NCBI GenBank assembly: GCA_024998705.1
Contig: JACOEF010000161.1
Coordinates: 1 to 17,288 of the forward strand
Source: Nitrospira sp.
GTDB lineage: Bacteria; Nitrospirota; Nitrospiria; Nitrospirales; Nitrospiraceae
Direction: 5' to 3'
DNA: 17,288 nt
In this document: positions 1 through 6,538 of the stretch, one piece after another
Layout of the letters: the number at the start of each line of letters is the position of its first letter
How positions within the stretch are numbered: position 1 is the first letter of the stretch
Made by a program: the position numbers and the translations under genes
The notes under the pieces: generated by a model
Databases searched by the model: none
What the model saw: the letters and a program-made list of their open reading frames with translations, nothing else
What the model was told of the DNA's origin: nothing

Positions 1-1357
1 CCAGCCACCGTTGACTCTGCTGCCCCGCGGGAAATCCATCCAACCAGTTCAGTATCGTCGACACATCGGAAGGCGCCGTTTCCCTGATCTGTTCGGGATC
101 GGCACCTATCGCAACCGACAGGGCGAGTAGCCGTCGGACATCGTGCTTCACGGTTTCCGAGGCGCGCCACCCGGCAGGCTGTTCATAGATCTGTTTTCCG
201 AAACCATTCCACTCATCAGGCGTAGCGGTCCGATGAAGCCGGCTCCATTCCTGCGCCTCGGCGGCAAATGAAGGGGGCAACGCTTCCTCCATCAATTGAC
301 GCCGGAGCCAGTGGCCGTAGGGAGCCTGCCCGATAGAGGCCCGGATGGCATCATAGTGGCCGGGGATGTCCAGCAACCGGCGACAGTGCAGCGCCACGAA
401 TTCGCGTTCATAAAACAACCGAACCGCCAGGTATTTCACCAGATCGACCGGATAACGCGCCTGCCAGGGATGATGCTGCTCCTCAGACCGCCACTTGATA
501 TACCCGGTCCATCCGGGGAGGGCGGACAGATGCAAGGCGAAATACGACTCCCACGCGGCCTTCGGAATGCCCATCACGGTCAGACTGTCGAGCACGGCTT
601 CTTCCGGCCGGTCGCCCAATGCATCAATCTTCTGTGCAACGTCCGCCACACCCAAGAACTTCAGGCTGGCGTCATACCGTACCAGACGTTTCCAGGCGCG
701 ATAAAACGTCTGCTGCCGATCCGGCATGGTCCAAGATGCTTCCCCCTCATCCTGAAATGCGCCGCACCATTTGATCATCTGCTCGTTGATATCCGAACCC
801 AGCGATGTTCCCAACGTGCGGTCGCACCAGGTCGAGAGGGTCTCGTGAGACAACAGATCGACGGGCTCTCGGAGCATCAACGCCTCCGACTGGCCGGTTC
901 TCGCCTGCCCCACCACCGTTGCAAGCCACGAGGTCAGCTCCTCCAGGTTGTCCTCCGCTGGAACGGAAAGATCGGCATGCCCCGGCAGCGCCTCACCCAG
1001 CCCATGCACCATCGAGAGCCGGAGCACCTCCGGATGGGAAACCGCGCGCCCCGCGAACAGGACCCGCCGCTCGCTGGCCAGCGGGGCGAGCACCTCAGTG
1101 AGGTCCTCCTGACAAATTCGCCCCTGTTCGAAGTAGCGGCGATACAAGGCGCCTGGCAGATAGCCTTTTCCGCCGAGCAGTTGTTCACCGCGCTTCACGG
1201 CTTGATCGAACGGAAGATCTTCCAGCCCATGCAGAGGATTGTGGTGAATAAACGTGCGCATGGGCCAGTAGGACGAAATCGCCTCCCCGGCCAACTCCAC
1301 ATGGGAGCGCAACTCCATCCGCTCGGCATCTGTGAAGGTGCGTGACTCAACCGCCAT
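1..1357 (-). CDS. dabA: DabA (DUF2309) inorganic-carbon uptake subunit, 3' part beyond the window
   Basis: This is the N-terminal 452 codons of a DUF2309/DabA protein, continuing past the left edge. DabA is a soluble, carbonic-anhydrase-like zinc protein that sits on DabB. The pair is thought to hydrate CO2 to bicarbonate using an ion gradient, concentrating inorganic carbon for fixation. The reading frame begins MAVESRTFTDAERM and soon contains WPMRTFIHHNPLHGLEDLPF, the typical DabA N-terminal block, followed by the YLPGALYRRYFEQGR region. The conserved CxD zinc motif of the family was not found in the visible part and should lie to the left of the window. The ATG has GGAG about 8 nt upstream. 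The gene follows dabB by 38 bp on the same strand and is probably co-transcribed. The frame is open throughout. The family call is firm; substrate and direction are family knowledge. Confidence 0.9.
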   Translation of the reverse strand, partial: MAVESRTFTDAERMELRSHVELAGEAISSYWPMRTFIHHNPLHGLEDLPFDQAVKRGEQLLGGKGYLPGALYRRYFEQGRICQEDLTEVLAPLASERRVLFAGRAVSHPEVLRLSMVHGLGEALPGHADLSVPAEDNLEELTSWLATVVGQARTGQSEALMLREPVDLLSHETLSTWCDRTLGTSLGSDINEQMIKWCGAFQDEGEASWTMPDRQQTFYRAWKRLVRYDASLKFLGVADVAQKIDALGDRPEEAVLDSLTVMGIPKAAWESYFALHLSALPGWTGYIKWRSEEQHHPWQARYPVDLVKYLAVRLFYEREFVALHCRRLLDIPGHYDAIRASIGQAPYGHWLRRQLMEEALPPSFAAEAQEWSRLHRTATPDEWNGFGKQIYEQPAGWRASETVKHDVRRLLALSVAIGADPEQIRETAPSDVSTILNWLDGFPAGQQSQRWL

Positions 1358-1395
1358 GCCACCACTCCGTTTTGGTCTGACCGCTCTCAGCCGGA

Positions 1396-3063
1396 CTATC
1401 GTCGATACGCGATCCGGCCGATCATACGAATGAGATCTTCAACATAGAGGCCATTGAGGAACGTGACGTAGGCCCGGACGCGCAAGATCTCGATCCAGGC
1501 CGGCATCAGAAGACTGACGCCTTTGGCCTTCCCATAAATCATGCCCCAGGCGCCGACAATCACAATCGCAGTAAGCCCGATGACGACCTCGAAAAAGGAA
1601 CGATTCCATTCGGCCGCCCGCAGATAGGACTCCGCCATTCCTGGGCTGGGATATAAAAGATGCGTAAACGCCTCACCCGCCCACAGGTACGTGAGCCCGA
1701 TGAATGCCAGGGTTCCGAGCATGGTCAGCGACACGGCCCAGGAGGCGCCGGTGTGCAACCGATACAAGGTAAACATGGCCTGCGAGGTGGTCACCCATCC
1801 GAAAAACAGAAAAATGACCGCCCCTTGCGCATCCTGCAAGGGAATACTGACGACGCCATGCACGACGAGCAGGATCACCAGCGGCAGCACCAACGTCGCA
1901 ATCAATCCGGTGGTCCAGGTCATGAGTGAAAAGGTAAGTGCGTCAGCCGTGCGGCTGACTGGAGGCAGTTTATATTCCGTCCGCGCCTTATGAATGATGG
2001 AGCCGGAATTGAGGAACAGCGTCGCCTTGAACAAGCCATGTGCACAGAGGTGGAACACGGCGAGGGCAAAGGCGCCCAAGCCACACTCCATCACCATATA
2101 GCCCATCTGACCCATGGTGGAATAGACGAGCCGGCGCTTCACACTGGTCTGCGTGAGCATCGCCGTAGCGCCGATCAGGGCGGTGACGCCCCCGATGACG
2201 AACATCAGATGGAGCGTCGTCGGCGCGAGACCGAACAACGGCGCCAATCGGTTCACTAGAAAACCGCCGGCATTCACAATCCCCGCGTGCATCAGGGCCG
2301 AAACAGGGGTCGGCGCTTCGATCGTACCAATCAGCCAGAAATGAAACGGAAATTGCGCCGACTTCGTCATGACGGAGAGGACCAGCAGCAGGGTCACGAC
2401 GGTCGGCACATCGCAGTCCCATGGCAGGCCCGGCCAGATCGTCAACGGCGCCGGGACTGCCTGCAACCGGGCAAAAAGGTCGGTCATATCCCACGTCCCG
2501 TACGATCCGTACAGGACCAGCAGTGCCACCGCAAAAGCCGCGTCGCCGAGGCTCTGGACCCAGAAGGTCTTTTGCCCCGCATCCCTGGCTGCAGAACTCG
2601 CAGGATTACACACCAGCAACATCGCCAGTAGCCAGGTCACCAGGTACCAGCAGACAAACATCCAAAGTAGGTTGCCGCTGCTGACCAGGCTCAACAACAC
2701 GAACGTAAGAGCACCGAGTAACGCGAAGAAGCGGACATAACCCGCATCGCCGACCATGTACCGCTCGTAATACACATGAATGATCAAGCTCACGAGACTG
2801 ATGAGGGCCAGCATCACCGCGGCCAAACGATCAACCAAGAGCGTGTAGGTCATGGCGCCTGATGACGTGCCTACCAGGGTCAGCCGGATCGTGTCCCCCG
2901 ACAGAACCACCGCCAGCGTGCCAAGCGAGGCCAGGGCGGAACACCAGAGCGCAGCGATGCTGAGACGCGCAACCCGGTCGCCAAGATCCCGCCAGAACAA
3001 CGCAATCAGGAGCGTCCCGAGAAGCGGCGCAAAGATCGTGACCAGAGGAAATATCGCACTCAT
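1396..3063 (-). CDS. dabB: DabB, NuoL/ND5-like proton-channelling membrane subunit
   Basis: This is a polytopic inner-membrane protein of the proton-conducting NADH-quinone oxidoreductase chain 5 family, about 555 aa. It carries the antiporter signature KSAQFPFHFWL at residues 234-244 and EAPTPVSALMHAG at 249-261, including the conserved membrane Lys and the Pro-rich loop. It is shorter than a true NuoL (about 600 aa or more), no other complex I gene is visible, and a DUF2309 gene follows directly. The DabB role, supplying ion-gradient energy to DabA, is therefore preferred over respiratory complex I. I chose the ATG at 3063 (MSAIFPLVTIFAPL), which has GGGAGAG 9 nt upstream. An in-frame GTG at 3081 would add six residues (561 aa) but has only a weak ribosome-binding site. 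The start ATG overlaps the TGA of a small upstream ORF (TGATG). Confidence 0.88.
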   Translation of the reverse strand: MSAIFPLVTIFAPLLGTLLIALFWRDLGDRVARLSIAALWCSALASLGTLAVVLSGDTIRLTLVGTSSGAMTYTLLVDRLAAVMLALISLVSLIIHVYYERYMVGDAGYVRFFALLGALTFVLLSLVSSGNLLWMFVCWYLVTWLLAMLLVCNPASSAARDAGQKTFWVQSLGDAAFAVALLVLYGSYGTWDMTDLFARLQAVPAPLTIWPGLPWDCDVPTVVTLLLVLSVMTKSAQFPFHFWLIGTIEAPTPVSALMHAGIVNAGGFLVNRLAPLFGLAPTTLHLMFVIGGVTALIGATAMLTQTSVKRRLVYSTMGQMGYMVMECGLGAFALAVFHLCAHGLFKATLFLNSGSIIHKARTEYKLPPVSRTADALTFSLMTWTTGLIATLVLPLVILLVVHGVVSIPLQDAQGAVIFLFFGWVTTSQAMFTLYRLHTGASWAVSLTMLGTLAFIGLTYLWAGEAFTHLLYPSPGMAESYLRAAEWNRSFFEVVIGLTAIVIVGAWGMIYGKAKGVSLLMPAWIEILRVRAYVTFLNGLYVEDLIRMIGRIAYRR

Positions 3064-3248
3064 CACACGAGACTCTCCCACACAAGGCTCACCAAGGCAC
3101 TGCCAACCCGTTCGAACTCTTCAGCAAGAACAGAGCCTGGCAGGCGAAGCAGGAAAAGATCGCAACATTCCTCGAATTGTGACCAGCAACCGACGCAGTG
3201 ATCGATTTGATTTCCAAATCCAGCGTGCATCGATGCACGAACGTGCAT
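3063..3248 (-). CDS. Possible small Cys-rich ORF translationally coupled to dabB
   Basis: This is a 61-codon frame whose TGA overlaps the dabB ATG (TGATG), an arrangement typical of translational coupling. The predicted peptide contains CVGCWSQFEECCDLFLLRL and ends AEEFERVGSALVSLVWESLV, so it would be an amphipathic, Cys-rich polypeptide. The ATG at 3248 lies inside the palindromic region and an internal ATG is at 3230. Neither has a recognisable Shine-Dalgarno sequence, which argues against it. I do not recognise a family. It may be a chance frame inside the dabB leader. Confidence 0.2.
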   Translation of the reverse strand: MHVRASMHAGFGNQIDHCVGCWSQFEECCDLFLLRLPGSVLAEEFERVGSALVSLVWESLV

Positions 3249-3444
3249 ATATGCACAACGTGGTTGTTGAGGTCACCGAATCGAAGAAAGCAACTGCGAG
3301 AGCATAGTCTCACATCTTTACCCAAAAGATCTCACTTGTGGCAGGTGACTTGGTTGCCCGTGACCTACCGGTAAGAGTTTATCCAGTTTCCTCCCCGAAT
3401 CTTGATGTGTTTACTTCCCTGTGATAGCGTCTACTTAGAAGCCT
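3064..3444. other. Divergent intergenic control region between dabB and the RND operon
   Basis: About 380 bp separate dabB (leftward) from the His-rich protein gene (rightward). It holds two adjacent perfect palindromes (3224-3239 and 3243-3256), a short inverted repeat GATTT-CC-AAATC (3209-3220), and a small hairpin ATCTTT-N5-AAAGAT (3314-3330). A weak sigma70-like pair for the rightward operon is TTGATG (3402-3407), 17 nt, TAGCGT (3425-3430). It matches 4/6 and 3/6 of the consensus, so it is only suggestive. No convincing consensus promoter for dabB was found. Apart from the small coupled frame, nothing in the region looks coding. Confidence 0.5.
3224..3256. promoter_or_regulatory. Tandem palindromic operator candidate (GTGCAT-NN-ATGCAC twice)
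   Basis: Two perfect inverted repeats stand side by side: CGTGCATCGATGCACG (3224-3239) and GTGCATATATGCAC (3243-3256). They share the arms GTGCAT/ATGCAC, with different central dinucleotides (CG and AT). The centres are 18 bp apart, a little under two helical turns, which would suit two dimers binding near the same DNA face. The pair lies about 160-195 bp upstream of the dabB ATG and about 190-220 bp upstream of the RND operon. Alternatively the 32-nt block can fold as one hairpin: the inner ATGCAC and GTGCAT pair around a 4-nt loop and the outer arms pair across a 2x2 internal loop. The binding protein is unknown. Confidence 0.6.
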
Positions 3445-3936
3445 ATGCGCCTGCAGACCACCTACAGCAACCTGCTCCGACTCGACCGTATGCTCCGCGC
3501 TTGGGCGGTCGCATGGCTCCTGGCATTCCCGCTCTTCCATATCCATCCCGAAACCGACCCCCATCATGGAGCAGCCGGTCACATCCACGCCGCCTCCGTA
3601 CACACCGTCTTTTCGGCTGACCTCGAAGGCGAATTTGGGGACCATCGCAATGCATATCACCATGCGCCGGAAGCAGAATCAGGGCCGGCCCTCTCGACGG
3701 AAGGCCCACATGCCTGGAACGCTGATCCCGAACTGAGCTTTTCCCTGCTGAACGATGCCACCGAACGCAAGCTCGTGAAGCCACTGCTGGCCCATCCGCT
3801 GTTTGTGACTCACAACCTCCTTCCCGTTCCGAAGCATCCTGACCGGACTGCAGAACAACACGCCGTGCCCCTCGCAAGTATAGCCCTCGCTTGTAATCTT
3901 CCTGCGCGCGCGCCGCCCTCCACACTCCTCAGCTAA
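3445..3936 (+). CDS. His-rich membrane-anchored or exported small protein, first gene of RND metal-efflux operon
   Basis: This is a 163-aa protein not assigned to a named family. A positively charged N-terminus is followed by a hydrophobic stretch (about residues 17-31, AWAVAWLLAFPLF) that reads as a signal anchor or signal peptide. Immediately after it comes a His cluster (H32, H34, H40, H41, H46, H48, H53), with further His at 67, 72, 73, 89, 117, 123, 131 and 139, giving 15 His in all. Such a stretch suggests periplasmic metal binding. Position at the head of an RND operon, about 100 bp before the outer-membrane factor gene, supports a role as a metal chaperone, sensor or buffer for the efflux system; this is inference. 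The ATG at 3445 has only a poor ribosome-binding site, and the alternative ATG at 3490 is no better. The C-terminus is low-complexity (ARAPPSTLLS). Confidence 0.65.
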   Translation: MRLQTTYSNLLRLDRMLRAWAVAWLLAFPLFHIHPETDPHHGAAGHIHAASVHTVFSADLEGEFGDHRNAYHHAPEAESGPALSTEGPHAWNADPELSFSLLNDATERKLVKPLLAHPLFVTHNLLPVPKHPDRTAEQHAVPLASIALACNLPARAPPSTLLS

Positions 3937-4024
3937 CCGTCGTCCGTCCTGACATCCTAGATCCTGATCGCACAGCACTCGCAGGTGGAGGTTTGCGCCT
4001 CGCATCATCGCGAGCCGATTGCGC

Positions 4025-4034
4025 AGGGAGGAGG
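4025..4034 (+). promoter_or_regulatory. Strong ribosome-binding site fixing the outer-membrane factor start
   Basis: AGGGAGGAGG lies 6 nt before the ATG at 4041. It decides the start in favour of that ATG over the in-frame TTG at 3993, which would put 16 charged residues ahead of the signal peptide. Confidence 0.75.
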
Positions 4035-4040
4035 CTCCTG

Positions 4041-5300
4041 ATGAATGCTCGTCTGCTCTGTTCCCTAGTCCTGGCGATGGCTACCGCCGGCCCTCTCGCG
4101 AGCGGTTCCATGGCCTGGGCTGAAGCGCCACGCACGGCCACGTATTCGTTGCCGGACATTCTGACGCTGGCGGTGCAACACAACCCCACGCTGGCCGGCG
4201 CCGAGGGGTTGGTGAAACAAAGCGAGGGCCAACAGATCACAGCGGGTGCCTATCCGAATCCCTCCGTTTCCGCCAGCGCCGGGCGTGGCGCCATTCGCGA
4301 CCCGAGCACCGGCACGCACGTGACCGAGCGCACGTTCATCGTGGAACAACCGCTTGAATGGACCGGCAAGCGACAGGCCCGCCAGGAAGCGGCCGATGCC
4401 GGAGTAGCCGGGGCAACTGCGGCGTTCGAGGACACCCGACTCACCCTGCTCGCCGATGTGAAAGTGGCCTTCTACCATCTACTCTTTGCCCAGCGCGATG
4501 TGGATCTCGCCGCACAGAACGTCACCAGTGTGGAAGAAGTCCTGCGGACGGTGCACGCACGCGTCGCGGCCGGCGAAGCGACCTCCTTTGACAGCATGAA
4601 AGCCAGCGTGGAAATGCAGAAGGCCAAGAAGGATGTCGCCCGTGCGAACAGTACTCTGTTGGTGGCCAAGGCCCGCTTAAATACTCTGACCGCCGGGTCG
4701 CTCGGAAAAGAGTTTTCCATCCAGGGCGATTTTCAATCACCCAAGCCGGGCGTGAATGCGGAGGCCCTGGCGACGCGAGCCATGGAACAACATCCGTCCA
4801 TACGCCGACAGAGCAAGTTGGCGGAACAGGCGGAACATACGCTGCGGTATGAGCGGGAAGCCCGCGTTCCCAACATCAGCCTGCTGGGTAGTTATCACCG
4901 GGAGGCAGGTGATGAATCGCTCACCGCCGGACTCAGCGTGCCCCTCCCCCTCTGGTACCGGCGGCAGGGAGAAATTCAATCCGCGCTGGGTGCCAAACAC
5001 CGGGCTGATGCGGAACGTCTGCGACAGCAGAACGAGCTGGAGCAGGCCATCACTCAATATGCGCAGGAAGTCCGCACGGCGCAGGATCAGTTGCTCGTGT
5101 TTGAAACCGGCCTCTTGAAGCAGGCCGAACAGACCTTGACCGTGGCCCGTACGAGTTTCCGGCACGGCGCCGCCAGTCTGTTGGACGTCCTGGATGCACA
5201 ACGTGTCTATCGGCAAACCCAGTTGGAATATGCGCAGGCGCGGGCCGATCTCTCCATTGCGCTGGCCCGGTTAGAGCGGGCATTGGGAGCATCTCTATGA
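4041..5300 (+). CDS. TolC/CusC-family outer-membrane efflux protein
   Basis: This is a 419-aa outer-membrane factor of the OEP family (two PF02321-type repeats, about residues 38-215 and 235-415). It would form the trimeric exit duct of the RND metal pump. The N-terminus MNARLLCSLVLAMATAGPLA with AWA-EAP is a signal peptide with a probable signal peptidase I site near residue 27. There is no lipobox Cys, unlike CusC itself. The body has the alpha-barrel heptad pattern of the family (for example LLADVKVAFYHLLFAQRDVDLA and the C-terminal ASLLDVLDAQRVYRQTQLEY). The start is set by the strong site AGGGAGGAGG. It is followed after 58 bp by the membrane-fusion protein gene. Confidence 0.9.
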   Translation: MNARLLCSLVLAMATAGPLASGSMAWAEAPRTATYSLPDILTLAVQHNPTLAGAEGLVKQSEGQQITAGAYPNPSVSASAGRGAIRDPSTGTHVTERTFIVEQPLEWTGKRQARQEAADAGVAGATAAFEDTRLTLLADVKVAFYHLLFAQRDVDLAAQNVTSVEEVLRTVHARVAAGEATSFDSMKASVEMQKAKKDVARANSTLLVAKARLNTLTAGSLGKEFSIQGDFQSPKPGVNAEALATRAMEQHPSIRRQSKLAEQAEHTLRYEREARVPNISLLGSYHREAGDESLTAGLSVPLPLWYRRQGEIQSALGAKHRADAERLRQQNELEQAITQYAQEVRTAQDQLLVFETGLLKQAEQTLTVARTSFRHGAASLLDVLDAQRVYRQTQLEYAQARADLSIALARLERALGASL

Positions 5301-5358
5301 GTACCCCTATGAGCCCCCTTGCCTGGTTCGCACATCAGCAGAGGGTAGGAGCGAGCCG

Positions 5359-6531
5359 ATGACCGGACGTTGCGTCACGACCGGAATAATCGTGACCATC
5401 CTCAGTTGTCTCCCCGGATGCGGAGATCAGGGAGCGGAACCGCCCAGTCCGCCCTCGTCCGCCGAAGTGGCGCCGCATGCAGCCGTCACCCATGCGATTC
5501 ACCCGCCGCCGGCCGTCCGGGAACGTCTCCGCACGGAGCCCGCCACACGACGTGCCGTTCCGGAATTGGTGACCGCACCCGGTGAGGTCGCACTCGACCT
5601 AAAAAAAGTTGCCAAGATAACCTCCCGCATCGAAGGGCAGATCGAGCGCATTCACGTGCAGTTGGGAGACCGAGTCAAGCCCAGGCAGCCGCTCGCCGCT
5701 GTCGGCAGCCTGCAACTGGATCAGCTGGTGGAAGAATATCTCGTCGGGAAGGCGCAGGCCGACGTGGCGGAAAACAATCTCAGGCGGACGGAGAAGCTGC
5801 GCACGGACGACATCGTGCCGGAGCGAAAGCTCATCGAAGACAAGGGGCACTACTTGGCGACGAAGGCACGCTACCAGCACGTCCGCGAAAAGTTGCTGGC
5901 CATGGGCATCTCGAAAGCCGAACTCGCCGGTCTCGAACGCGGCGGACATGAAGAAGGCCATCACTATACGCTGACGTCTCCCATCGCCGGGACGGTGGTG
6001 GCACAGAATGCGGTGCGTGGACAGGGGGTCATGCCTGGAGCTGAACTCTTCGAAGTCGTCGATACCAGTCGTGTCTGGGTCATTGCCAACCTCCCCATCG
6101 AGCAGGCCCGCCATTTCAAAGAGGGCGACCTGGGCACGATCACGCCGAAGGGCGGCGAGACGATCACCGCCCCACTCACCTATCTGGCGCCGGTCGCAGA
6201 TGAGACCACGCGCACAATCCATGTACGCTTCGAGGTGGAGAACCGGCAGGGGCAGCTGAAGCCGCACGAATATGTGGAAGTGGCGCTCACCCTCTCAGGA
6301 GCACCCACAGTGGCGGTTCCTGTGTCTGCCCTCACCACCATCGACAAGACTCGCGGGGTCTTCCTCGAAGGCCCGGACGGGTACACCTTTGCGCCGATCG
6401 ACGCAGGACGTGAAAGCGCTGGCTGGGTCGAAATTCGAACGGGTGGGAAGGAAGGCACTCCAGTCGTGATCAACGGGGTCTTTGATCTGAAAAACGTGCT
6501 GCTGAAAGAACAGATCGGATCAGGCGACTGA
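5359..6531 (+). CDS. CzcB/CusB-type membrane-fusion lipoprotein of RND metal efflux
   Basis: This is a 390-aa periplasmic adaptor (HlyD/MFP family) linking the inner-membrane RND pump to the outer-membrane channel. The N-terminus ends in the lipobox LPGC (Cys21), so it is probably a lipoprotein, followed by a Pro/Ala-rich linker. The barrel-sandwich half-motif is at about 83-117 (KVAKITSRIEGQIERIHVQL), a helical hairpin follows at about 118-193, and the second half-motif at about 203-235 (LTSPIAGTVVAQNAVRGQGV). A beta-barrel and a membrane-proximal domain complete it. A local His/Glu cluster, GGHEEGHHY (residues 195-203), sits just before the second lipoyl half and could touch metal. GTAGGAGC precedes the ATG. 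The next gene starts 7 bp after the stop, suggesting translational coupling. Confidence 0.9.
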   Translation: MTGRCVTTGIIVTILSCLPGCGDQGAEPPSPPSSAEVAPHAAVTHAIHPPPAVRERLRTEPATRRAVPELVTAPGEVALDLKKVAKITSRIEGQIERIHVQLGDRVKPRQPLAAVGSLQLDQLVEEYLVGKAQADVAENNLRRTEKLRTDDIVPERKLIEDKGHYLATKARYQHVREKLLAMGISKAELAGLERGGHEEGHHYTLTSPIAGTVVAQNAVRGQGVMPGAELFEVVDTSRVWVIANLPIEQARHFKEGDLGTITPKGGETITAPLTYLAPVADETTRTIHVRFEVENRQGQLKPHEYVEVALTLSGAPTVAVPVSALTTIDKTRGVFLEGPDGYTFAPIDAGRESAGWVEIRTGGKEGTPVVINGVFDLKNVLLKEQIGSGD

Positions 6532-6538
6532 GAACCCC

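Noticed and set aside
296..1345. Long plus-strand open frame of 349 codons
   Set aside because: It is the antisense shadow of dabA, whose minus-strand frame matches DUF2309 motifs throughout.
1988..2494. Minus-strand frame of 168 codons inside dabB
   Set aside because: It is an out-of-frame shadow within the well-supported NuoL-like frame, with no membrane segments or family motif.
3339..3357. Possible sigma54 -24/-12 promoter (TGGCA ... TTGC) before the RND operon
   Set aside because: The GG-to-GC distance is 14 nt instead of the required 10 nt.
3993..4040. TTG extension of the outer-membrane factor
   Set aside because: It would put a charged stretch ahead of a clear signal peptide; the ATG at 4041 has a much better ribosome-binding site.
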